17,471 nucleotides of DNA from an uncultured Pseudomonadota bacterium (lineage in GTDB: Bacteria > Pseudomonadota > Alphaproteobacteria > Rs-D84): positions 1-17,471 of the forward strand of contig CAMZFU010000021.1 in NCBI GenBank assembly GCA_947306185.1. The letters are read 5' to 3'. Below, piece after piece: positions 6,352 through 14,085 of the stretch. Within the stretch, counting starts at the first letter, position 1; each line of letters starts with the position of its first letter. The notes beneath the pieces are model-generated. The model did no database searches. It was not told the DNA's origin and worked only from the letters and a program-made list of their open reading frames with translations. A program made the translations under genes and the position numbers.

Positions 6352-7098
6352 CTACTTAGAACGATTCCGATTTGCTTTAATTGCACTGTAAATCAACGGA
6401 TGGCAATTTATTCCCGCAGAATCCAAATTCGGTGCATATAACAACCCATCTCCATCAATTTCTTTCATCTCTTTTGGGGTATTACAATCCAGAACATTAT
6501 TGTTCCACAGACATCCACGTCCAACTTGGACCAATTTTGGTGATTTAAATAAATCCATTTGTTCGTTTTTATAAAGGAAATAATCGCCCGCCCAAACTAA
6601 TTCTGGACCTTTGAATCTCGGCAATTGTGAATATGCCAACGCTTCTGTCCCAAGTTTCTTTAATTTTGGCACATACAAACTGTGTAAATCGTATGCACGA
6701 TCCAAGAAATAATCACCACCATCTTCCAAATCCGGGAACTTGGCCCATTTGGTGTATTCAAAATCATGACCGCAGAACATATAACTGTCTTTCAAACTTT
6801 TTACACCCGGCATACAAACTTTGATAATATGATTATCATGCACTTTCAGTAATAATGTTGCTCCAGAATATAATACGAACGACCCCGGGTTACCTGTTAT
6901 AATTATAATTTTCGGGTCTTTTACATTCTTGTAGAGCATTTTCGCATATTCTTTGGCGTCCTTGTCTGAATTATCAAATGCCTCTTTCAGCCCGGCTTTG
7001 CAGATAATATAATAAAAGTCGACAAAATCCTTTTTTTTGGTACCGAAGTGACGCCCTAGGTTATTTTCACGGTTCAATATATATTCTTGTCTTTGCAT
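6352..7098 (-). CDS. LRR-like (BspA-type) repeat protein, unknown function
   Basis: 248 aa. No signal peptide or membrane segment is obvious. From about residue 118 there are degenerate repeats of the form PxLxxxGxxxL: PDLEDGGDYFL, PKLKKLGTEAL, PELVWAGDYFL, PKLVQVGRGCL and PNLDSAG. This pattern is like the BspA-type leucine-rich repeats common in gut bacteria, which generally mediate protein binding. The N-terminal ~110 residues are lysine-rich and unassigned. The ATG at 7098 has AAGGGAT upstream and a promoter at 7128-7155. The terminator at 6304-6332 makes it a single-gene unit. The repeat reading is visible in the sequence; any binding role is inference. Confidence 0.8.
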   Translation of the reverse strand: MQRQEYILNRENNLGRHFGTKKKDFVDFYYIICKAGLKEAFDNSDKDAKEYAKMLYKNVKDPKIIIITGNPGSFVLYSGATLLLKVHDNHIIKVCMPGVKSLKDSYMFCGHDFEYTKWAKFPDLEDGGDYFLDRAYDLHSLYVPKLKKLGTEALAYSQLPRFKGPELVWAGDYFLYKNEQMDLFKSPKLVQVGRGCLWNNNVLDCNTPKEMKEIDGDGLLYAPNLDSAGINCHPLIYSAIKANRNRSK

Positions 7099-7127
7099 TG
7101 TTCATCCCTTTGTTTTTTTATGAAAAC

Positions 7128-7155
7128 ACTGTACATCAAAATATTTTATTGTCAA
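7128..7155 (-). promoter_or_regulatory. Promoter of the LRR-like gene
   Basis: On the minus strand: consensus TTGACA (7155-7150), a 16-nt spacer and TACAGT (7133-7128), about 29 nt before the start codon. Confidence 0.7.
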
Positions 7156-7170
7156 GACAGTTGGTTTGCA

Positions 7171-7202
7171 AAAATAAAAATCCCCGCATACGCGGGGACT
7201 TT
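7171..7202 (-). terminator. Terminator of rpsA
   Basis: Stem 7181-7187/7192-7198 (tccccgc/gcgggga) with a 4-nt loop. On the minus strand it is followed by TTTTTATTTT, 27 nt after the rpsA stop. Confidence 0.85.
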
Positions 7203-7225
7203 TATTCTTTATTGAAAACATCAAA

Positions 7226-8914
7226 TTATTTCTTGCTGCTTTCAATTGCGGCACCAAGAATATCGCCAAGGACGGCACCACTGTCGGCTTCGTTTGCGTA
7301 TTCTTTAACCGCTTGCTTTTCCAATGTAACCTGTAACGCACGGATGGACAATTTAACATTGTTACCTTCGACCGACACCACAGAAGCTTCGACCGTGTCA
7401 CCAACCTTAAACTTGGATGTATCCTGTTCAGATTTTTCACGCGACAAATCGGTGCGACGGATTGTTCCTTTGATATCATTTGGCAATGCCAAAATCAATT
7501 CATCAGGTGTAATTTCGGAAACTGTTCCGGAAACAACCGCACCTTTCTTGATAGATGCCGCATTGTTATCTGCACCGGCTGTCAATTGTTTGATACCCAA
7601 TGTAACGCGTTCTTTTTCTGGATTGATATCCAAAATCTTGGCGGTTACTTCTTGGCCACGGACGAATTTCTTTAATTCTTCTTCGTCCAAACGGTTCCAA
7701 GACAAATCAGAGATATGAACCATACCGTCCAATTCTGGGGTTAATGCAACGAACAAACCAAATTCAGTTGTGTTCTTGATTGGGCCAGTAATGATGTCGC
7801 CAACATTGTGTGTTTCAGCAAATTGCTTCCACGGATTTGGTTGCAATTGTTTGTACCCCAACGAAATACGGCGTTTTTCTTGGTCAATGTCCAAAACCAT
7901 AACATTGACTTCTTGGCCATTTTGCAAAACTTTGCTTGGGTGAATATTCTTGTTTGTCCATGACAATTCAGACATGTGAACCAAACCTTCGATATTATTA
8001 CCCAAATCAATGAATGCACCATAATCGGTAACCGAAGAAACCTTACCGGTAACCGTGTCACCAACGTTGAACGCACGTGATGCGGTTTCCCATGGGTCTT
8101 CTTCTAATTGTTTTGCGCCCAATGAGATGCGGTGTGATTCTGGGTCAAATTGAATAACTTTGACTTTGATTTTTTCGCCAACATGAACCAATTCGCGTGG
8201 ATGATTGACACGTTTCCAAGAAAGGTCTGTAACGTGCAACAAACCGTCAATTCCACCAAGGTCAATAAACACACCATAATCGGTGATATTTTTCACTGTA
8301 CCTTCTAAAACCGCACCCAGTTCAATATTCTTTAATGCTTCTTTCTGAGCAGCCGCGATTGTATCAGATTGAATTGCACGACGTGAAACAATTGCATTTG
8401 TACGCAATGCATCCATCTTTAATACGCGGAATTTGTCTTTCAACCCAATCAGAGATTTTGCATCACGAACCGGTTTATGATCAACCTGGGATGATGGCAT
8501 AAACGCAAACACACCATTGATGTCGACCGTATAACCACCACGAACAACTTCGATAATTGTACCTTCGGGATCGATACCTTCGGCAACGGTCTTTTCCAAT
8601 TCTTTCCATGCCTTTTCTGCACGTGCCTTGGCATAGGACAAAACAGCCGTACCTTCGCGTGATTCGTAACGTTCAACGAAAACGTCAATAATATCACCAA
8701 CGGCCGGCACAGATGCGCCAAATTCCTTTAACGGAACGCGACCTTCGGATTTAAGGCCAACATCAACCATTGCGAAATCACCGCGAATATCTTTTACGGT
8801 TCCCTTGGTTGCATAGCCTTGGAGTGTTTCTTGTTTGCCATAGTTTTCATCAAACATTTTGACGAAATCTTCATTGGCGATTGGATTAAATAAATCTTTG
8901 GATAAATCTTTCAT
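7226..8914 (-). CDS. rpsA: 30S ribosomal protein S1
   Basis: 562 aa, the usual length for a six-domain S1. S1 binds the 30S subunit and unfolds mRNA leaders for initiation. All six OB-fold S1 motifs are visible: two degenerate N-terminal ones that bind the ribosome (~33-100, ~117-185) and four canonical RNA-binding ones (~204-273, ~290-360, ~377-447, ~462-530). The canonical ones contain phrases such as DYGVFIDLGGIDGLLH and DYGAFIDLGNNIEGLVH. The start at 8914 gives the expected MKDLSKDLFNPIANEDF. It has no Shine-Dalgarno sequence, as is common for rpsA, but a 104-nt leader with its own promoter. In many proteobacteria rpsA follows cmk; here it stands alone. Confidence 0.97.
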   Translation of the reverse strand: MKDLSKDLFNPIANEDFVKMFDENYGKQETLQGYATKGTVKDIRGDFAMVDVGLKSEGRVPLKEFGASVPAVGDIIDVFVERYESREGTAVLSYAKARAEKAWKELEKTVAEGIDPEGTIIEVVRGGYTVDINGVFAFMPSSQVDHKPVRDAKSLIGLKDKFRVLKMDALRTNAIVSRRAIQSDTIAAAQKEALKNIELGAVLEGTVKNITDYGVFIDLGGIDGLLHVTDLSWKRVNHPRELVHVGEKIKVKVIQFDPESHRISLGAKQLEEDPWETASRAFNVGDTVTGKVSSVTDYGAFIDLGNNIEGLVHMSELSWTNKNIHPSKVLQNGQEVNVMVLDIDQEKRRISLGYKQLQPNPWKQFAETHNVGDIITGPIKNTTEFGLFVALTPELDGMVHISDLSWNRLDEEELKKFVRGQEVTAKILDINPEKERVTLGIKQLTAGADNNAASIKKGAVVSGTVSEITPDELILALPNDIKGTIRRTDLSREKSEQDTSKFKVGDTVEASVVSVEGNNVKLSIRALQVTLEKQAVKEYANEADSGAVLGDILGAAIESSKK

Positions 8915-9018
8915 TTAGAATTCATACAAAGTTTGCCATCGCAGCCGTATTTTTTAGCAGAAAACCGCGAGGTCTTGCGGGGTTAATCGGACTGATTCCA
9001 TGCCCGCCCACGAAATCA
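8915..9018 (-). promoter_or_regulatory. rpsA 5' leader with nested mini-ORFs and no Shine-Dalgarno
   Basis: About 104 nt lie between the predicted transcript start (~9018) and the rpsA ATG. It contains a 15-codon ORF (9001-8954, beginning MESVRLTPQD). Two tiny ORFs follow, chained by ATGA overlaps: 8939-8922 (MANFV) overlaps 8925-8911 (MNSK), whose TGA overlaps the rpsA ATG. Short stems such as ctgatt/aatcag and ccgc/gcgg are possible. S1 is known to repress its own translation in E. coli through a structured, SD-poor leader; a similar role here is inference. Confidence 0.45.
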
Positions 9019-9024
9019 GCACCG

Positions 9025-9053
9025 ATTATATATAAAAAATTACAGAAAATCAA
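9025..9053 (-). promoter_or_regulatory. rpsA promoter
   Basis: On the minus strand: TTGATT (9053-9048), a 17-nt spacer and a consensus TATAAT (9030-9025). Confidence 0.8.
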
Positions 9054-9080
9054 GTAGTATCATAAAAAAACTTAAAAAAC

Positions 9081-9108
9081 TTGCAACGATGTAAATGGAT
9101 GCTACGAT
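9081..9108 (+). promoter_or_regulatory. Promoter of the 157-aa gene
   Basis: TTGCAA (9081-9086), a 16-nt spacer and TACGAT (9103-9108), about 22 nt before the start codon. It is divergent from the rpsA promoter, with 27 nt between the two -35 boxes. Confidence 0.5.
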
Positions 9109-9130
9109 TCAATAAAACAGTGAGGTGCAC

Positions 9131-9604
9131 ATGAAAAAATTAAATATTGATTCATCTGATGTGTTTTTGTTCGTTTGTTTAGGACTTATAGGATTTACCA
9201 TTGTGTTTGCCATTGAAGACGTAATTGCAAGGGACAAATATTCACACAAACACGATAATTTCAGACCAATACCGGGTCTAAGTCGTTACATGGATGTATT
9301 ATGCTATTCAATTGGTGATTCCACACTAAACGCACGCAAGGCGCGTTTTGATTCATTGGTCAAAGATTATAACGAAGCATTTGAAACAGTTGGCAAACAC
9401 TATGATGGCATATTATCTATGACCCAAAAATTCGATAAAATTTATGTAACACCGAAATATGCGACACAAATTGGCGCGACGAATATCCGACAATATAGCA
9501 AATACATTGATCGGTATAAACGCGACAGCCTTGTTCCGGCATACACCAATGTGTATAATAACCGCGTTATACCAATGATACGCAACAACACCAAGAAAAA
9601 ATAA
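9131..9604 (+). CDS. Membrane-anchored protein, unknown function
   Basis: 157 aa. The ATG at 9131 is preceded by GAGGTG (9122-9127); a GTG six bases earlier lies inside this ribosome site and is rejected. After MKKLNIDSSD there is one hydrophobic helix (~11-29, FLFVCLGLIGFTIVFAI) serving as uncleaved anchor or signal. The remaining ~125 residues are polar and predicted helical, rich in Y, K, D and N, with a basic end NNTKKK. No motif is recognised. Topology suggests an inner-membrane anchor with an external domain. The next gene starts 42 nt downstream with its own promoter. Confidence 0.8.
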   Translation: MKKLNIDSSDVFLFVCLGLIGFTIVFAIEDVIARDKYSHKHDNFRPIPGLSRYMDVLCYSIGDSTLNARKARFDSLVKDYNEAFETVGKHYDGILSMTQKFDKIYVTPKYATQIGATNIRQYSKYIDRYKRDSLVPAYTNVYNNRVIPMIRNNTKKK

Positions 9605-9610
9605 AATCTG

Positions 9611-9639
9611 TTTACACCGTGGTAAAATTGTAATATAGT
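9611..9639 (+). promoter_or_regulatory. Promoter of the SDR gene giving a leaderless mRNA
   Basis: TTTACA (9611-9616), a 17-nt spacer and TATAGT (9634-9639). The expected transcript start, 7 nt downstream, is the A of the ATG at 9647 or its neighbour. No Shine-Dalgarno sequence is present before that ATG. Confidence 0.55.
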
Positions 9640-9646
9640 ACCAGTT

Positions 9647-10432
9647 ATGAAAAGAATAATTATCATCACGGGTGCAAGTTCTGGGCTGGGTGCGGAATTC
9701 GCCCGGCAGGTTTATGCACAGAAATCAACAATTGGTATGGAAATGTGGCTTGTCGCGCGCGAAGCGGACAAATTGAATCAATTTGCAAAAACTCTTGTTG
9801 GGAAAAATATTGCTGTACGGACATTTGCATTTGATTTGTCAGGGACGGATGGCGCGAAACGCGTTAAAGAAATCCTGGATGCCGAAAAAGGCAAATTCGT
9901 TGTTGATTTATTGATAAACAATGCTGGTTTTGGAACATACGGGCCATTTACCGAAACAGACCCGGCACGCGAAATGTCAATGATAGATTTGAATTGTACA
10001 TCTTTGACGGGAATATGCGGGTTTGTATTGCCGCATATGCAACGCGGTTCCCGGATTATAAATGTTGCAAGTTTGGCGGCATTTTTACCATTGGGCAACT
10101 TTGCGGTGTATGCGGCAACCAAGTCTTATGTTTTGTCATTCAGTATGGCATTGGCCGCGGAATTAAAAGAACGCGGTATATCGGTATGTGCCCTTTGTCC
10201 CGGCAGTGTTAGTACCAATTTTGCAAATGTTGCAAGCAATGGCAAACGACGCGATGTTCTGCACGGTTGCGACCCACGCAAGGTTGTGACACATTGCCTG
10301 CGCGCAAGTCGGCGCGGCAAAAAGGTTGCGCTGTGGGCACCAAAGTGGAAGATAACCGCATTCATGTCACGGTTTATCGGCCGATATATCGGCGCACGTT
10401 TTACATACCTATTCAACAAACGCCCACATTAA
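9647..10432 (+). CDS. Short-chain dehydrogenase/reductase (classical SDR)
   Basis: 261 aa, the typical classical SDR size. These are cytosolic NAD(P)(H)-dependent oxidoreductases with a Rossmann fold. The nucleotide-binding TGASSGLG is at residues 8-15, DLSG at ~63-66, NNAG at 91-94, catalytic Ser142 (NVASLAAF), and the active-site Tyr155-x-x-x-Lys159 (YAATK). PGSVSTNF (~185-192) is the usual region after the active site. R38 after strand two (LVAREADKL) suggests NADP preference. The substrate cannot be read from the sequence. The basic C-terminus (~215-261) may sit on the membrane surface. The gene has no Shine-Dalgarno sequence and appears leaderless. It ends 11 nt from the convergent gene stop at 10444, with no terminator. 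Confidence 0.92.
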   Translation: MKRIIIITGASSGLGAEFARQVYAQKSTIGMEMWLVAREADKLNQFAKTLVGKNIAVRTFAFDLSGTDGAKRVKEILDAEKGKFVVDLLINNAGFGTYGPFTETDPAREMSMIDLNCTSLTGICGFVLPHMQRGSRIINVASLAAFLPLGNFAVYAATKSYVLSFSMALAAELKERGISVCALCPGSVSTNFANVASNGKRRDVLHGCDPRKVVTHCLRASRRGKKVALWAPKWKITAFMSRFIGRYIGARFTYLFNKRPH

Positions 10433-10443
10433 CGGTACAATTA

Positions 10444-11235
10444 TTATCCTTTACGATATTTACTAAAATCCATAAAACTACATCCCGGCGTTTTTAATGG
10501 AAAGTTGTTGTCTTCTGCAATTTTTATGAACTCATCTGGTAATCTTTCTACGGGCTTAACAATTGCCGCCCAGGTATGCGTGTTGCACATTAACTGTTCA
10601 TCTATCTGTGATGCAAATGATTCACCGTATGGAACAAATATTCTCACAACCCCAGGGACAATATTTTGCGCACCGATTGTCCACCCTGGCCCAATTTGCT
10701 CCCCCATCCAAGTTACAGGGTTCCATATTGCTATGTATGGTTCCGTGTTGTAAAAATAATTTTGGGCATATGGATGAGGGTGAGAAATATTGGCAAACGA
10801 ATGTACTACTGGGTTCAAATAATTGTACACATTAAGTTTGTTTACGGAAAAGTCATTTTGTGCCTTTATGTAGTCTGCATTTGATTTTAGCCTATCAATC
10901 ATTTTGCTAACATAATGGCCATCAGATTCAAGCACGTATTCTGTAAATGGTCTTTGCCATGTAAATAATGGGGCTATGACACCCAAATGATCAACCATAT
11001 GATAAATTAACATAGGCACCTGGATTTTCTGAAAATCTGGATGCATTTGTACTGATTTTTTACCAGATATTAGATTCGCGGTCTGTTTTACAATATCTTC
11101 CCATGATTGGGTTCCCAAAACATCGGGGTCATATGAACCTGGGAAATAATTCCACATAGTACAGGCATAATTCCGTTTAATGATACTATTTGATTTATTA
11201 AAATCACCAATTATTTGCTCATAATAATTTGACAT
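10444..11235 (-). CDS. Unknown protein, distant relative of the 189-aa protein at 13424-13993
   Basis: 263 aa. Two starts are possible: ATG at 11241 is only 2 nt from the AAGG ribosome site, whereas ATG at 11235 has 8 nt and is preferred (MSNYYEQIIGDF). No transmembrane segment or known motif is seen; the protein is rich in W, Y, P and H. The C-terminal part (IVPGVVRIFVPYGESFASQI and on to AAIVKPVERLP) aligns by eye with the 189-aa protein (VSPGVMQFALAYDNQYAEFI to CAIIQPVVATP). SWEDIVKQTANLI also aligns with NWTSIIRQTSLLI in that protein. It is the second gene of an operon with the 476-aa gene (26-nt gap). The function is unknown. Confidence 0.8.
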   Translation of the reverse strand: MSNYYEQIIGDFNKSNSIIKRNYACTMWNYFPGSYDPDVLGTQSWEDIVKQTANLISGKKSVQMHPDFQKIQVPMLIYHMVDHLGVIAPLFTWQRPFTEYVLESDGHYVSKMIDRLKSNADYIKAQNDFSVNKLNVYNYLNPVVHSFANISHPHPYAQNYFYNTEPYIAIWNPVTWMGEQIGPGWTIGAQNIVPGVVRIFVPYGESFASQIDEQLMCNTHTWAAIVKPVERLPDEFIKIAEDNNFPLKTPGCSFMDFSKYRKG

Positions 11236-11261
11236 GTTCATTACCTTTTGTAATGCTTTGA

Positions 11262-12692
11262 TTATTCACCATAACTATGGCCAAGTTGTTTATCAAACCG
11301 CTTGGTCATCGGGTTCCATTGCGAAACCTTGGTATATGCGTATTCTGCCTGTTTTTTTAGAATCACTTCGTACCGTTGTCTGACATTCGCAGATGGATTT
11401 TTAAACAAACCATATATGTGGTTAACGTCCAAATTCTCTGCCTCGGCCAGACGCAGGCACCCTATTTGTACCTGTTCATTTTGATATTCCAATTCTGTAA
11501 TGGTCATGATATTGTCTATCAAAAATCTTAATTTGCTATAAACATTCATGGTTTCTATGTTTGGTTTCTTTAATCCCTTTAAAATAGAACCAAGTGTTGC
11601 GCCATAATAAAATCTGTAATTACGTCCTTCGCATTCCGCTCTGAACCCACAGAACAATGCCAACTGTTGAATTGCCGGTGTTTGATATTTTATATCAACA
11701 ATATTATCAGGATGCGTAATTATCGCCTTGCGTTCAACCCTTTCACCGGGGCTTGTTGGGTTGATAACATGAACCCCGTTTAAATCCCTATAGGTTATCG
11801 GTTTTTTATGGTTATTAGTGTCATACATATACTTGATTGCATGGATATTATCGTTCCACCCAACCGCATTTAACCTAAATGTTTCTAACTCTTCTTTGGT
11901 TAAACATAGACGTTGTTCTTCAACCGTTTTCAACAGACCTTCCAAACGCCAATCCCATGGTTCGTCACTATAATCGTGTTCAATAAGACGTTTTTTATTT
12001 ATCTGCGATAATTTCAAGATTCCTTCGGTTAATGCGACAATTTCGGAAAGCAACGTTCTATACTGTGGTTTTACCAATAAAATATTTTTAATACTATCCT
12101 TGCGTCTGTTATGCACACAAACATCATCAACAACACTTTCTGCGGGTTCATCTATGTATTTAATCGCCCATGGTGCCCTGTCGCACACTATGTATTGCAA
12201 ATAAGACGATGGTTTTGCGCATCTGCTGATTAGCCCTGGTTTTTCCCATAAAACTATTCTCAATTCTTCATCAGGCATTATGTTTTCGGCCGGATTTGTT
12301 AATTTATTACATTCCAATATGCGTTCCGTCAAAAAATCCTGTAATTGCCGATATTGACTAATAAAATCCGAACTATCACGCATCGCCTGTAAAACATAAA
12401 TATAGCCATAAACCCGCAAATCATCGGCGTCGTGTTCCGCCCTGCACTTATCAACCAAATGTTGATAAGTATCCAAAAATCTGCGTGTTTGAAAACTTAA
12501 TTTTGATAAATCCTGGACTTTCTCGACCTGCTTTGTTTTCGGGTTTGTCTGATAGCATGTACTTGATTCCAATACACGAATTATTAATTCACGCAAATTG
12601 CTGTAATAATGATATTCTTTTTTATTAGGAAAAACCCTTTTCACGTAATTTTGGCGTGCTTCCTTTTCCCACCAGGTCAAATCACTACTCAT
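11262..12692 (-). CDS. 476-aa protein of unknown function
   Basis: 476 aa, no family recognised. It is soluble-looking, without signal peptide or membrane helices. The N-terminus is aromatic and basic (MSSDLTWWEKEARQNYVKRV), followed by a mostly helical charged protein. The central segment ~270-330 includes NAVGWNDNIHAIKYMYDTNN and GVHVINPTSPGERVER, and the C-terminus carries FRAECEGRNYRFYYGATLGS. It has no P-loop, HNH, DDE or methyltransferase motif that I can see. The start has AAGGA at a good distance and a near-consensus promoter (12722-12749). It leads a two-gene operon with the 263-aa gene and diverges from the methyltransferase gene, sharing a -35 region with it. Confidence 0.8.
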   Translation of the reverse strand: MSSDLTWWEKEARQNYVKRVFPNKKEYHYYSNLRELIIRVLESSTCYQTNPKTKQVEKVQDLSKLSFQTRRFLDTYQHLVDKCRAEHDADDLRVYGYIYVLQAMRDSSDFISQYRQLQDFLTERILECNKLTNPAENIMPDEELRIVLWEKPGLISRCAKPSSYLQYIVCDRAPWAIKYIDEPAESVVDDVCVHNRRKDSIKNILLVKPQYRTLLSEIVALTEGILKLSQINKKRLIEHDYSDEPWDWRLEGLLKTVEEQRLCLTKEELETFRLNAVGWNDNIHAIKYMYDTNNHKKPITYRDLNGVHVINPTSPGERVERKAIITHPDNIVDIKYQTPAIQQLALFCGFRAECEGRNYRFYYGATLGSILKGLKKPNIETMNVYSKLRFLIDNIMTITELEYQNEQVQIGCLRLAEAENLDVNHIYGLFKNPSANVRQRYEVILKKQAEYAYTKVSQWNPMTKRFDKQLGHSYGE

Positions 12693-12721
12693 ACGAAAGT
12701 CCTTATTGTTAATCTTGATTC

Positions 12722-12749
12722 ATCATACACTAAATGCGCAACTTGTCAA
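12722..12749 (-). promoter_or_regulatory. Promoter of the 476-aa / 263-aa operon
   Basis: On the minus strand: consensus TTGACA (12749-12744), a 16-nt spacer and TATGAT (12727-12722). The -35 overlaps the divergent plus-strand -35 at 12743-12748. Confidence 0.8.
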
Positions 12750-12771
12750 TATTATCTTGATTTTCTACATA
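12743..12771 (+). promoter_or_regulatory. Possible promoter of the methyltransferase gene
   Basis: TTGTCA (12743-12748), a 17-nt spacer and TACATA (12766-12771). Other weaker -10-like sequences (e.g. TATACC near 12798) lie closer to the gene, so this choice is uncertain. Confidence 0.4.
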
Positions 12772-12817
12772 AACAATATTACCATGCAGCCCATCTTATA
12801 CCAAAGGGGCCGTACCG

Positions 12818-13423
12818 ATGTCACATTACTATAACAAAAAATATCCCTATTTATGTTATTCTTTTACGACTGATACCGATGATTTTGGAATCATGTTTTC
12901 AATTCCACCAGAATTGTTGGCTATGATTTTTACTTACAAATTCGGACACGCACCCAAAACGTTTTTTGATTGTGGCGCGGCGACCGGAGAAATAGTATCA
13001 CGCGCATTAAAATGCGGTATGGACGCACGCGGCATAGATATCAAAAAATATCGGGGACTGCGTAAAGAACTTGCCGATTTATTCAAAAAAGATTCGGTTC
13101 AAATAAAATCAATTCTTGATTGCGAACCAATTCAAGCAGACATTGTATATTGCAACGGCACATTAACATACTTCAACGAAAACGAATTGCCGCAAGTTTT
13201 AGATAAATTTAAGAACTCTAAACTGCTCTGTGCGATACATAAAACACAACCGAAGATGTCCTGGCGGCAAGGGAAGAAGGCTACGAATTACTTGATCCTA
13301 AGAAAACACGACTTATCAAACCACAACAATGGTGGATGGAAACGTTTTATAAAAATGGATTTAAAACAACATACGACCAATATTTACAATGTTTCTGTGC
13401 TGAACCAATATCCAGATAATTAA
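12818..13423 (+). CDS. SAM-dependent methyltransferase, apparently frameshifted near 13243
   Basis: The ATG at 12818 has AAGGGG upstream. The N-terminal part reads as a class I methyltransferase: motif I DCGAATG (residues 51-57) after strand TFF, the acidic end of strand two in RGIDI (~74), and a later strand/loop ADIVYCNGTLTYF. After residue ~142 (LLCAIHK) the frame running to 13423 looks non-native. The -1 frame is open from 13243 to its stop at 13417-13419 and reads as a sensible methyltransferase end: NTTEDVLAAREEGYELLD, then RLIKPQQWWMETFYKNGF. One extra A in the AAAA run at 13241-13244 would join the two parts into a ~200-aa protein. This is therefore a one-base deletion or an assembly error; no classical slippery heptamer is seen. 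The substrate is unknown. Confidence 0.75.
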   Translation: MSHYYNKKYPYLCYSFTTDTDDFGIMFSIPPELLAMIFTYKFGHAPKTFFDCGAATGEIVSRALKCGMDARGIDIKKYRGLRKELADLFKKDSVQIKSILDCEPIQADIVYCNGTLTYFNENELPQVLDKFKNSKLLCAIHKTQPKMSWRQGKKATNYLILRKHDLSNHNNGGWKRFIKMDLKQHTTNIYNVSVLNQYPDN

Positions 13424-13993
13424 TTACCGGTGGCACGCTGCATCATACAGCATGTTAAAGGTGTCTAAACATGCCGGGGTTGCCACGACCGGTTGAATGA
13501 TGGCACAATATTGTTCATTACTTAACAAAATCCAATCTATGAATTCAGCATACTGGTTATCATATGCCAAGGCAAACTGCATTACACCTGGTGAAACACT
13601 GTACCCCAATGCTGGTAATCCGTTATTGTATTCTGAATCAATTGGTAAAATCCATACACGTTCACCATTGTCGTAATTATCACGTCCCGCTGGTGCCACC
13701 CATGACACCACCCCGGCACCACGATTGGCGATATCATTGTATAAACACATCGCATCGTGGGAAATATAGCATGATTCAACAGATTGCATAACAGAATAAA
13801 TTGATGCCGCCCCCGGTATCAATAAAGATGTTTGCCGTATAATCGATGTCCAATTTTGTTTGGCTTGTTTTTTAGGTGCCATTTTCACAAGTGGAAACAT
13901 TTCCGCGATTGTTTGCAGGTATGCTAATTTCAACTGCCTATTCGCAGTGTTTATTTCCTTAATGGGTTCAGGTATCGGTATAACTTTTGACAT
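13424..13993 (-). CDS. 189-aa unknown protein, relative of the 263-aa protein
   Basis: 189 aa, starting MSKVIPIPEPIKEIN. An upstream in-frame ATG at 14044 is rejected because it lies in the -35 of the promoter at 14017-14044; the ATG at 13993 has TTGGA about 9 nt upstream. No membrane segment or known motif is seen. It shares with the 263-aa product of 10444-11235 an N-terminal W-x-x-I-[VI]-[KR]-Q-T block and a C-terminal PGV...Y...A..ID..L..N....AI[IV].PV...P block, consistent with distant paralogy. It is shorter, mainly in the middle. Its stop abuts the stop of the convergent methyltransferase frame with no gap. It is monocistronic. Confidence 0.8.
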   Translation of the reverse strand: MSKVIPIPEPIKEINTANRQLKLAYLQTIAEMFPLVKMAPKKQAKQNWTSIIRQTSLLIPGAASIYSVMQSVESCYISHDAMCLYNDIANRGAGVVSWVAPAGRDNYDNGERVWILPIDSEYNNGLPALGYSVSPGVMQFALAYDNQYAEFIDWILLSNEQYCAIIQPVVATPACLDTFNMLYDAACHR

Positions 13994-14016
13994 TTTTATA
14001 TTCCAACAATGCCGCC

Positions 14017-14044
14017 ACAATAGCACAACCCACCATAAAGTCAA
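14017..14044 (-). promoter_or_regulatory. Promoter of the 189-aa gene
   Basis: On the minus strand: TTGACT (14044-14039), a 16-nt spacer and TATTGT (14022-14017), about 23 nt before the start at 13993. Confidence 0.6.
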
Positions 14045-14056
14045 TTATTTTAAGTC

Positions 14057-14079
14057 ATAAAAGGGGCCAAATGGCCCCC
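14057..14079 (-). terminator. Terminator of the metK operon
   Basis: Stem 14063-14068/14073-14078 (ggggcc/ggcccc) with loop aaat. On the minus strand it is followed by TTTTATG, 8 nt after the stop of the 111-aa gene. Confidence 0.8.
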
Positions 14080-14085
14080 TTTGGT

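Noticed and set aside
13235..13250. Programmed -1 frameshift in the methyltransferase
   Set aside because: The site (CAT AAA ACA) is not a classical slippery heptamer and I see no downstream pseudoknot; a base deletion is simpler.
13994..14044. Longer N-terminus (17 residues) for the 189-aa protein
   Set aside because: Its ATG lies in the -35 box of the only good promoter; the ATG at 13993 has its own ribosome site.
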